Assembly: GCA_918807975.1 (NCBI GenBank)
Contig: OU964920.1
Coordinates: 41,879,979-41,943,978 of the forward strand
From: Aplidium turbinatum
Lineage: Eukaryota; Chordata; Ascidiacea; Aplousobranchia; Polyclinidae
Reading direction: 5' to 3'
DNA: 64,000 bases
Position numbers and translations under genes: made by a program. The notes under the pieces were generated by a model, which worked only from the letters and a program-made list of their open reading frames with translations, was not told where the DNA came from and searched no databases. Of this stretch, positions 55,027 to 64,000 are shown in pieces. Numbering within the stretch: the first letter of the stretch is position 1; the number at the start of each line of letters is the position of its first letter.

Positions 55027-55204
55027 GTTGCAGGGGTAACACTCGTTTATCATAAGAGATAAGGCGATGTCGCATGTTTTCTTGGGTCCTTTTGGCTTAG
55101 GACGGTATTCACAAATTGCAGTTGCAGGAGTAACAATCGTTTATCATAAGAGATAAGGCGATGTCGTAGTTCCCTGAAAGCCTTTTGGCTTAGGACGATA
55201 TAGG
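55027..55204. repeat. Two-unit tandem repeat, about 95 bp
   Basis: GTTGCAGGGGTAACACTCG and GTTGCAGGAGTAACAATCG each lead into TTTATCATAAGAGATAAGGC, GATGTCG and CCTTTTGGCTTAGGACG. The SINE at 54818 landed at the edge of the first unit. Confidence 0.7.
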
Positions 55205-56453
55205 CCTAGGGGAGGGTGGGGTAAGATGAGCAGCTTTTTGCTTAAGTCGCTTTTACAAAAGAACGGTTTGTTTTATAAAATTTTAATTTCCACCTAGATC
55301 TGGGTTTTTTGACCACATGTGGGTTTTAAGTTGTTTTTTTTTCAAATTTGGGTAAATCTAGGTTTTTCGATTTGTAAGTTTTCTTTAATTCAAAAACTTG
55401 CAGATACAGCTCAACATAAAATTCCAAAACTAGCACAAAAATGATGGCTTTCTCGAGAACACCTCATCAGCAGCATATTAGAGCAGTGGGAAGCACTGGT
55501 TTTGTATGTTCAGTCTCAATGTAAAACTGACAAGGTTGATGGTGCAAGCAAAACAGATTTATGATGCACTTGTTAATCGTGGAACAAAGCATATGCTCGT
55601 TTTTTTGCAATATGTTCTGAAAAGGTAAATAGTGGCAACCTGGAATTCTATTTTGAGCAATTTCGTCTGCACAAGTTGTATTTTATGGTTTCTACAGAAT
55701 ATAGAAATATTTTGAGTTTCTTAATCAGAGAAGATTAGGCCTACATCATGCATAAAAAATTAGGAGAAATAGATTCAAGCAATGCTGAAAATCATAGGAA
55801 CATGTCAGCTGTGCACCTCGGTGGACGAACAATGGCCCTGTTGGAACAGGAACCTCCATTTGTTTTTGTATATTATATGCCATAATAACAACCAACAAAA
55901 GCATGTCTATTAATTTGTATAGCCATACACGTGTTACTAGTTGCAGCTTTCTGAGGCTTCTGTGTAATGATATAAAGTAATCTAAATATAAAGTGATGTT
56001 ATAAGCACATGCAAGTATTTTCAAACGCTTTACTACATCTTTTCCGGACCTGTTTTTTTTTAACACACAATCTAAGTTTATTGGAAATTTATCGCTGGCA
56101 TCCCTAGTTAAGACGTCCTTGTTGCTCTCGCAAGTGTTAATTGTTGGTCTATTTTAAAATCGACGAAATAAAAGTTTTCTTTTTTCGCTTTCTTTTCTAG
56201 GTTTGGTGGCTGTGCATTTTTAAGATTATGTTTTATTGATGCATATTTTAAACTGTTTAGTTTTGTCATCTTTCCCTTTTGTTGCTGCCAAATTCGTGTG
56301 TTTACTTTATCGTTCTCTACATGTTCGCGCCAGAAATGAAAAATAAAATTGAATTGAATAGCGTGTAGGGTAGGCTATTAGCTTAAAGTGTTGGCCTGGC
56401 CCCATTCCTAGAAGAAGCTTTTTCTTGCGCCAGCGATGATATTTCTATAGCTA
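55205..56453. other. No gene; one LINE-like tail
   Basis: GGGAGGGTGGGGTAAGATGAG at 55210 looks like the end of a MITE but no partner end was found. A LINE-like 3' end with GAATT-unit tail lies at 56200-56360. Confidence 0.4.
56200..56360 (+). mobile_element. LINE-like 3' end with GAATT-unit tail
   Basis: GGTTTGGTGGCTGTGC, TTAGTTTTGTCATCTTTCCC, TTTTGTTGCTGCC and AAAATAAAATTGAATTGAAT, the same order as 52620-52830. Confidence 0.5.
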
Positions 56454-56461
56454 ACTGTAAC

Positions 56462-58151
56462 CAGTGATGGGCATTATCGGCGATAATTTATCGGCGATAA
56501 TTATCGGCGATAATTTTTTATCGCTTATCGTTATCGCTTAATTATATTTTCAGTTATCGTTTATCGTTATCGCGAAAGGCAATATTTGATTATCGCCGAT
56601 AATTAATCGCCGATAAATTTTAAGTGGAAAAGTGGAAAGACCATGAAAAGTAATATTTTTACTAGCCACCTAGTTCATGAAACTAAAATTAAAACCAGTT
56701 CTTCTTCAGTGCCTGAAGTGTGTGTGCACAGGTCGCTGTCATGGGAGGGGCACGCCCCCTGCAACGACGGCCCTGACAACACAACAATTTTTAGAGTTGC
56801 AAATTGCAATGCAATGAAATGCATGCAACAAGTCTCTTGTTGTTTTGCTGCAATCGGCAATCGCGAGTGGATTTTACAATTAAAATGTAAGCGCACAGGG
56901 GGTACAGATTCCTTTAAAGCGAAGCGAAAGAAATTGGCAAGTGGTTTATGAAACTGTCGCAATACGAGGCCGCTTTTACATCGGAAACATGGTCTTTCGC
57001 GCCACCATCACTGAAACAAGTCATTGCAGAATATGATATTGCTTGAAGCATTTGACATGCAGACCGACATCACACTTTTTGCATCTTGTAGTAGTTTTTG
57101 CATGACAATAGGCGCATTGAGTTGTGTGGTAAAATTATGCTTAACCTTTCTCATTTACCTATGCTGCATAGCCGAGTGGTGAGAGCGCTGGAACGGCAAT
57201 CGAAAGGGCAGGACACTTGAAGGCATGCCTGAAAGTGGACATGAAGATTGGCTTCCTTGCCTTCCCGTACACTTAATCTAAATCTTCAACCACCGGGCGT
57301 AAGCCTGGATACGACGACGATTTACCTATGTGACATAGCCAACGCTCAATCAAATATTTTTATTCCCACTGATAATACAGTGCCTATATTGTAATTCTTA
57401 TCTCAACAACTCAGCGTTCTGCCATTGCTTTAATGATGGTGTTCACAAAGAAAACAGAAAAAATTATCTGAAATTATCAGTAAATTACGATAATTATGTT
57501 ATTGTTCTTGAACAAACACGACTAATTTGACAAGCTTGATGGATTTCACAGTATGCACATTTTTACTACCAATAACGCTTAAGATTACTGATAAATTTTC
57601 AAGCATTTTGCGTTTTTTGGATTTTTTCAATTATTGTTGACTTTGCTGTAAACAGCCCGTAGAAAGCAAAATACAAAGTTTGGAATTTTTTATGGTATTT
57701 TCATTTGATTTAATTATTTTGCCTACTGCACGTAAGCGGCAGTGTAACTCAATTGATAAAAGCATCCAACTGGTATCTGAAGGTATAATTATAAGCACGG
57801 CGGTTATCTCAGTGGTTTGATTCTGGATCAAGAGGTTGAAGATTCGATACCAACTGCCGCTGTTGCGATTCTATTCATGCATAACTTACAAAAAGTTTTG
57901 TCCCTTTACAGTATATTATGTTCGATTTTTCGTCATGTTGATGAACACAGTTCGTGCTGCATGAGATGAGGCAACGCTAATCAAGAAAAAAAAAATTATC
58001 GTTATCGGACATTATCGGCGATAATTTATCGTTTATCGTTATCGCTTAACTTTTTTTTGATTTATCGTTTATCGTTATCGCTTTAGGCATTTTTCGTTTA
58101 TCGATTATCGTTATCGCTTAACTGAAAAATGAGTTATCGCGCCCAACACTG
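56462..58151. mobile_element. hAT-type element with TTATCG-rich ends
   Basis: 1690 bp, exact 8-bp duplication ACTGTAAC on both sides. Ends CAGTGATGGGCATTATCGG and GTTATCGCGCCCAACACTG. Both ends carry many TTATCG/CGATAA hexamers over about 150 bp. An inner frame at 56643-56951 has no recognised domain. A family A SINE sits inside at 57164. Tandem tRNA-like bits (GTAACTCAATTGATAAAAGC; GTTATCTCAGTGGTTTGATT) lie at 57735-57860. Confidence 0.88.
57164..57319 (+). mobile_element. tRNA-derived SINE, family A
   Basis: Flanked by the exact 11-bp duplication ATTTACCTATG. Head GCATAGCCGAGTGGTGAGAG; lacks the B-box region seen at 54818; tail CAACCACCGGGCGTAAGCC. Younger than the hAT element that contains it. 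Confidence 0.88.
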
Positions 58152-58304
58152 ACTGTAACTAATATAACGCAATATAAACATCTCCCAAGAGAATTTCATG
58201 TAAACTGAATAAGCCCAGTTTAAAAGATGAACTTCAAAAGGCATTTCCGTCCATATTTTTATGTGTTCTAATTCTTCAGTTATTTAAAATTTGTCTGCAA
58301 TCAA

Positions 58305-58440
58305 TAATCAGTTCAGTTTGTTTTTATTTCTAACCATCACAAGAAAAAAGCAGTATATGTCAAACATAGCAGAAGACTAGAAAAAGTTGAAAGCGACAAA
58401 ACGCAAACTTTATGACGTGCTTGATACTGTGATACCAAAC
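58305..58440 (-). mobile_element. LINE 3' end, inverted copy
   Basis: Complement: GTTTTGTCGCTTTCAAC, TTTTTCTAGTCTTCTGCTA, GATGGTTAGAAATAAAAAC and AAACTGAACTG, matching the end of the LINE at 17080-17665. Confidence 0.65.
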
Positions 58441-59392
58441 CTTGACAATCAGTTTAAAATAGGACACGGATGCAACAATTAAATAGCCATATGCTACGCC
58501 CTAAAACTTGTCAGGAAAATTTTCTCATTGACAAATATTTTTATAGGTATATTAGCAACGTTTTGTGATTCATTTTCATGAGGCTTTCTTAAAATTAGAA
58601 CACCTTTAATTTAAAAGAACTTTGCGATTATGATGACTCATAAAATACACATTCTCGAAGCGTAAGCGTAGCGTAGCGTCATGTGATGCATGACTTCACA
58701 AATTTATGCAGAGTTGCCATTGTTTACGATTGAACAAAAGTTTAACTTTTTTTCAATGTCCTAATTTGGACTTTAATTTGGTCAACACAAATCAACGCCA
58801 TGTCAGCGGTAATACTACACAATTAAAATAACTTGAAAACATGTAGTTATGTTTAAATTTATTTATAAACTAAGTGGCTTGCGCAGAAAATTTTTCTTGG
58901 TTGACGTTAAAGTTTTTACAGTAGCCTAGAAAGATAGGTCACAAATTGTTGGCCCGTAATTGTAAGCTACTGATAATGAGGGTTGGAAGATAACCAAATA
59001 AGCTTTACTCTTGCCATGGCTTTTGGTAAAAAAAATTGTAAATTGCAAAGTAAGTCATGAATGGAACCTGCTGTCCACAAATATAACACGGAACTGAATA
59101 GAAAAATATGTAGCCGAGCACTAGCGTACGCAGGGGGGCCCACTGGACCATGCCCCCCTAAAAATGTTTTAGTAGTTAACGACGTAGATTAAGGCATTCA
59201 CTGTCAAAGCAATTAACAATGTTGTTTTATAGATGATATTGTTTTTATTTTTTCCCGATCTGAGGAACTATACGGTGAAGCCATTTCTATACCGAGATTA
59301 GCTCGTTTTCAAAAACAGAGAAGTAATTGTACCAGCTGACACTCCCTCTGAATACTACCGCAGAAGTGTATTCTATCCTTTCAGAAGTGTTC

Positions 59393-59418
59393 TTATAAAT
59401 GTAAGCTTACATTTATAA
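59393..59418. repeat. Perfect 26-bp palindrome
   Basis: TTATAAATGTAAG followed by its exact complement CTTACATTTATAA, centred on AAGCTT. It stands immediately before a hammerhead-like motif. Confidence 0.7.
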
Positions 59419-59420
59419 CA

Positions 59421-59457
59421 CTGAAGATGAAGACAGTAGCCTATAGTTTTCGAAACG
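59421..59457 (+). ncRNA. Degenerate hammerhead-like motif
   Basis: CTGAAGATGA overlaps a 6-bp stem GAAGAC..GTTTTC around an 11-base loop, followed by GAAACG. The stem II and GAAA parts fit the hammerhead core; the first box is off consensus. Confidence 0.3.
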
Positions 59458-59654
59458 TTTGTTTGCTGAACATGAGTTTGGTATCTACATTTTGGGCTCT
59501 TTATTTTTTGATTAGATTAGGTCAAATTCGTTCAATTGGTTTGCATTACTACAAACCCCTATCTTATCAATTCAATAGGTAATAACAAAACTTAAACATT
59601 GTGTGAACCGTATTATTGTTTTATGTCACTTTTGTGTTTTGTTTTTGATGAATA

Positions 59655-59760
59655 AACAATTAATGGATTCATTGACAGATTCATTTGATTGATTAATTGA
59701 TTGACAGATTCATTTGATTTGATTGATTGACAGATTCATTTGATTGATTGATCTTTGTTA
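59655..59760. repeat. Minisatellite, three to four units
   Basis: Units around TTGACAGATTCATTTGATTG repeat with period about 30, ending in GATTGATTGATC. Confidence 0.65.
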
Positions 59761-60542
59761 CAGACGGTTGTTCGCCTGGTCAAACGTCATGTAGAAACCG
59801 TTCGGGTCTACTGAATATTACGTCATGGAAATTCCTAAAACATGAGCCAAAATTGCACCATCGTCCGTAAGACTCGTGTCAGACCGGTTTAAACCTGTTT
59901 CAGTTTGAGACCTGTTTGGACATGAAATATTGCGTCACGAACTGCTCTCGTGCCTTTGAGTTATCACAAATTTTTCTGATTCATTCTCGAAGTTGTTTGT
60001 TGGAAGTCGGTCGCACATTTAACTGGTTTATTTGGTGCTTGCTAGCTGGACAAATTCTCCGTCTTTTATCCAAGTAATCTGTATCGTAGTGACAGTTTTG
60101 AGGTGTAAGGCGTTGCACCAGTCATTTCGATAGCCGCGGGCTAATTTTACTGGAATACACTTTGAATAGACGTTTCGAAGGTGTGTTTATTTTTCGGTCA
60201 TTACGTACAGACAAACGGATCCGGGAACTTTATGTTACAATTTTCCCACGAAGAATTATGGTTTACTGTTGTGACCAATCTTCTCTATAAGATGTGTCTA
60301 TGCTAATGAAACAGATTCAAATATTTATTTCGTAAATTAATTCTCTTATATTTAATGAAATGAAACTGATGTATTATTACATCATACACAATCTTATACT
60401 GGTTACAAAATCAATGTTTTTTTTAAGTACATTAAAATTATAACATGTTAAGTTTATGACTGAATCGCATGCATAATCAACTTTTCAATCAAATTAACAT
60501 TTGGCAACACTCTGAAGATGAATGGGTATTCCCCTTACAAAG

Positions 60543-60620
60543 TATATAAACGAGTTGTGATTTAAAAAGTGTCAGAGCAGCAAGCCGAATCGTTCGTACA
60601 AGGAAAGGGCAAAGTCAGTG
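60543..60620 (+). promoter_or_regulatory. Possible core promoter (TATA box and initiator)
   Basis: TATATAAA at 60543-60550; about 30 bases on, GTGTCAGAGC fits an initiator, and CAGTGAGTAG at about 60617 could be a first-exon splice donor. GGAACAGATGCTAAG near 60801 followed by GTAAGA could be a tiny second exon. No downstream coding exon was found, so this is speculative. Confidence 0.25.
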
Positions 60621-61009
60621 AGTAGTAGGTTGAGTTAATGCAAAAATATAATTACGGTGGCAAAAGATTAATCGATACCTAGTTAATACAAGTTTCAGAA
60701 CCGGGCTGATTTTATTTACTTATTATATTTTATCATTCCGTTGCATCTTAAATGAAGGATCCTTTGTAACTTTACATTTGCAATAACACCGAGGAACCGG
60801 AACAGATGCTAAGAGACTTCAACGTAAGAATTTTATTTAACAAACCAACAATAAACCCAACTCGCAATAGTCATGCCACTAATTCAAGGCTGTTGTATAA
60901 CTTTTTACATGAAAGAGCTTTTATTCGAGCCTTCTTTCATAAATTCTATCTTTTTGTTGTGCTTTGCTCAAATTAATGCATTCTTAATGCTCTTACCCAT
61001 GGCATAAGG

Positions 61010-61482
61010 TAGCGCTTTTTAACCGGTGTGCATTCGAAGATCGCCAGGAGAGCCGCAAATAATTTGAAGAAACATTCAAAAAATCTGAATTATTTTTAGA
61101 ATTAAAGATATATAAAGTATGTATTCTCTGAATCTGAAGCAATGAAATGGATAGTTCAACTTATTAAATGGTGTGATGTTTTGTTAGTCCGAGCCCTTTT
61201 TTTCAAACAAGGGTTGTGTTGTTTATTGTTATAATTTGAAATTATTACAATATTAAAGGCTTTATTTATTATATTTTTATTGCTTTAATTTTCGACTTTA
61301 ATGAGCATATAGTACTTTAAAGACAATCCAACTATGAAGCTATGTAATAAAACGTTACAAGCAATTCAAGATATACTGGTATACCCAAAAACATTTCGCG
61401 CTCACTTCGTTTTCCCGGTGCGCCACTACGTCTTTAGAGGTATGTAGGTACCTCCTGAGGTAAAAAAGGTTAAGAAGCTCTG
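61010..61482. mobile_element. Old hAT-type element
   Basis: Left end TAGCGCTTTTTAACCGG (worn CAG), right end AAAGGTTAAGAAGCTCTG. Flanks GCATAAGG and GCATAAAA match 6 of 8. No coding. Confidence 0.55.
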
Positions 61483-61847
61483 GCATAAAACATAATCAGA
61501 CTTTCACCTCATGCTGTAAGAAAAGATTATATCTAGACATCGGCTTGTGCTTCTATATCACAGCAATATTCACAAATTATTACATATAACATACATGATA
61601 CAACATACAAATATTTTATATTAATACATTGATATAACATACATGATATTGCAGTAATCATTACATTAAATATTACATAATACATACATCATTTACAGTA
61701 GTACTGGCAGATTACACTGTGGTGACAGGAATGTCAAGCACAAGACTCATTGTTACAGCATACTTGTGTCTTTATTACACCACACTGTGGTATTTATTAA
61801 GTGGGATTGTTGCATCAGCAAACCAGTCATTTTTGTATAGATTTAAA

Positions 61848-61900
61848 GTGAGCAGACGTTGAATCAATGAAAAAACGACTTGTTTGCTCTCTGGGTTGAG
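61848..61900. mobile_element. Palindromic MITE, right arm
   Basis: GCAGACGTTGAATCAATG, AAAAAACGACTTGTTTGC and TCTCTGGG match the right half of 13305-13394. Confidence 0.55.
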
Positions 61901-62138
61901 GCGAGGTTACTGGTCCAAGGTCAAGAGCAGTGTTTCCTTTATGGTGAACAATTTCGCAATAACACTGGGTCATTTGCGCAGTGAAATTGCATTCTTGCGC
62001 GCTTACAACGCTATAAATTTAAAATTAAAAAAAAAATATTTGCCACTCTGCAAATGCATCCTTAAAATTATAATGTGCACAAAAAAAATTTACGCGTTGT
62101 AAAATTTTCTCAGAGAGGCACTGGTCAAGAGATTTTAT

Positions 62139-62190
62139 TTATGTTTCTCAGCAGCCGATTGTAGCAAGAATTGACAGCGATAGTGACGCG
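62139..62190. mobile_element. Terminal fragment of the TTTCTCGGCAGCCG foldback family
   Basis: TATGTTTCTCAGCAGCCGATT, GTAGCAAGAATTGACAGCGA as in 4393-4610 and 14223. Confidence 0.55.
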
Positions 62191-62389
62191 AAACTAGTTC
62201 TTCAAACAGAAACTTAATTTAAAATAAAGCGAAACTAAAATAGATGTATAATCAGGGGCTCAGGGCCGTGTTAATCGCTCTACGGTCGGGAAAGCACACG
62301 GATGTTTAGAGGCCCATTAATTTTAGTATGTTTAATGTTTTTTGACTGCTTAAAAAAGTTGCTACAGAAGCTTGATAATAATTAATAGC

Positions 62390-62645
62390 TTAAATCATGC
62401 AAGGCCGAATTTTTTGCTTCCCAAACCTCCGGCTGGAGACCACCTCCGTCTAGTAGAGGCCCACGCATATTTAGTTTGTGCAGCGTTTTTCGGCTTGTAA
62501 TTTTACATGCAACATTTAATATGTAGGCTAATTTTTTTTCCATTTTTGTAAAATTTTCTCGCTCGCTTTGCTCGTTCAACCACATTTTATTCATCTAACC
62601 AGCGACTTTGGGCATAGATAGTTTCAGAAGTGGATTAAGGGAGTA
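62390..62645 (+). repeat. Dispersed repeat, second copy of 34436-34610
   Basis: AAATCATGCAAGGC, CATATTTAGTTTGTGCAGCG, CGTTCAACCACATTTTATTC in the same order with longer spacers. Confidence 0.55.
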
Positions 62646-62723
62646 TGAGAAAACAAAGTAATGTAATATTCCGAAGTACACACTTCTCACTTAAATAGCC
62701 TAGTTATTAATGAACAATTAAAT

Positions 62724-63821
62724 CAGGGGTGGGGAACCGTTTTAGTATTGCGGGCCACATAAAATGAGAAATAACACAGGCGGGCCACTAAAAATTTCGA
62801 AGTTTTATTTACAAATAAAAAATCCAGCGAAGTAGACAATGATTTAGTGGGATGGCTGAAAGTTTTTATTTTTGGTGAGTCGTGTGATGTCTGCTGACAC
62901 GGAAGATGTTGCAACTCTTAACTGCATCTTCACATTTTTATCAGTCAGTCTGGAGCAAAGCCGACTTTTTGTTAGATTCAATTTGGAAAAAAACTGCTCG
63001 CAGCGGTAGGTGCTTCCAAACAGAGACACATATTTCAAAGCATGTTTCCGCATGACTGGAAAATCATCATCATTTATCGTAGCGTTGATAAAAGTTGAGC
63101 AGTGGAATGTTTTGGTACATCGCTTTCAACGTACCGTCACTCTGGAGCTCTACTATTTCATGTTGGAAGTTACTAGGAACATTATTTGCAGCCACATTGA
63201 AAGGAGAGACAAAAATATCTAACTCTATTTCTTTACTCTTTATGTCCAAAAATCTTGCATTAAATGTCTCCATAAGATTGACACATAAATGGGTATGTTT
63301 GGCTGTGGCAGAAGGCTTTTGCTCTTGCAAGGTAGGGAAATGTGCGGTGTTATTGTTTTCAAGTTGTGCTTTCCACAGATGTAGTTTAGCTTCAAATGAT
63401 TTCACTTTTGCAAACAAGGAGTTCAAAAGCTGACTCGGTCCCTGCAACTTGACGTTGAGCTCGGAGAGGTGCTTGGTAATGTCAACTATAAACGCTAGGT
63501 CACACAACCATTGGCTATCAGTGAGTTCAACGACATGGTTTCCCTGATTATTTATAAACTGATCGACTTCGTTTCGCAACAAGTAAAAGCGTGTAAGCAT
63601 GTCATTACGACTCAGCCAACGAACTGCGCAGTGATAGACAAGGTCGTGGTAATCAGTATTCAGATAATTTCAATAATTGCTCAAACAAGCGGCTGTTCAA
63701 ACCTCTGCTTTTGATGAAATTGATGCATTAAATTATATTATTCAATTATTTATATTATTAAATTATTTCTTTGTTGTACATTAAAGAAGTTTTGACGCGG
63801 GCCGCAGGTTCCTCACCCCTG
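62724..63821 (-). mobile_element. hAT element with transposase C-terminal half
   Basis: 1098 bp, exact 8-bp duplication AATTAAAT. Ends CAGGGGTGGGGAACCG and GGTTCCTCACCCCTG; GCGGGCC blocks near both ends. The minus strand reads, in order, 63600-63070 (DSQWLCDLAFIVDITKHLSE, LFAKVKSFEAKLHLWKAQL, FPTLQEQ) and 63053-62844 (SLFGSTYRCEQFFSKLNLTK, the GSTYxCEQxFS signature of GTF2IRD2/EPM2AIP1-type hAT transposases). Two frames, so one coding break; the BED and N-terminal catalytic parts are absent. Confidence 0.9.
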
Positions 63822-63970
63822 AATTAAATTGATAAATTCCAGTGTTATTAGAAATAGGTTAAGAAGTGAAATGTGCCGTCAGAATATAGGTTAAGCAAAG
63901 GTGATTACACCTCAGATAGATTTTCAAAGTTCTAGCGTTCAGAAAGGTTACACCACACTATACTGTAGAG

Positions 63971-64000
63971 CAGCGGTCGGCAACCTGTTGCTGCGGAGCC
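63971..64000. mobile_element. Start of another hAT-type element, cut by window end
   Basis: CAGCGGTCGGCAACCTGTTG, the standard left end of a common hAT family; the rest lies to the right. Confidence 0.6.

Larger units (their letters stand above)
58160..60542. other. No gene recognised
   Basis: Holds a LINE tail (58305-58440), a MITE-like start GCGTACGCAGGGGGGCC at 59125, a 26-bp palindrome at 59393, a hammerhead-like motif at 59421 and a minisatellite at 59655-59760. Confidence 0.4.
61483..62723. other. No gene recognised
   Basis: ACATACATGATA-type low complexity at 61560-61690, a palindromic MITE part at 61848-61900, a foldback terminal fragment at 62139-62190 and a dispersed repeat at 62390-62645. 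Confidence 0.45.

Noticed and set aside
59120-59160. MITE end GCGTACGCAGGGGGGCC
   Set aside because: Looks like a familiar element end, but no partner end or target duplication was found.

Overview
This is an AT-rich stretch of animal nuclear DNA. It has GT-AG introns, an intact ZDHHC3/7-type gene, several tRNA-derived SINE families, LINE 3' ends and a very dense load of hAT-type DNA transposons. The dispersed repeat style, small gene number and CaSR-like receptor fit an invertebrate deuterostome, possibly a tunicate. That placement is inference; the sequence alone does not fix the species.

Only two host protein genes can be supported, both on the minus strand. The first runs from 18282 down to 1113 and off the left edge. 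It is the 5' part of a class C GPCR closely resembling the calcium-sensing receptor: nine exons chain in frame into 456 codons covering the signal peptide and most of the Venus-flytrap ligand-binding domain. The Cys-rich and seven-helix parts lie outside the window. Its introns hold SINEs, MITEs and a LINE tail. The second is a complete, intronless-coding ZDHHC3/7-like palmitoyltransferase at 37574-38410.

Layout: 1-18282, receptor gene with repeat-laden introns; 18283-29000, no gene, an AT minisatellite inside an inverted repeat, small hAT elements and SINEs; 29002-34100, a hAT cluster that includes three hAT-type elements nested like Russian dolls (29377-32533) and another inserted into a 78-bp tandem repeat; 34400-37573, SINE and small hAT, then ground downstream of the palmitoyltransferase gene; 39926-41709, a CCGG-flanked inverted-repeat element holding a SINE; 43376-52979, three transposons back to back (a hAT-type element, a 5.2-kb foldback element with tandem-repeat arms that carries a broken Ty3/Gypsy fossil, and a P-like element); 53000-64000, SINEs, a TTATCG-rich hAT element, old repeats and a hAT with transposase remnants.

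The two genes show no functional link. The most interesting material is the repeat biology: the foldback element; one 8-bp target sequence present three times around two adjacent elements; a roughly 90-bp near-perfect palindromic family with about eleven copies; and three degenerate hammerhead-ribozyme-like motifs. Target-site duplications were read directly from the flanks and fix many element ends to the base.
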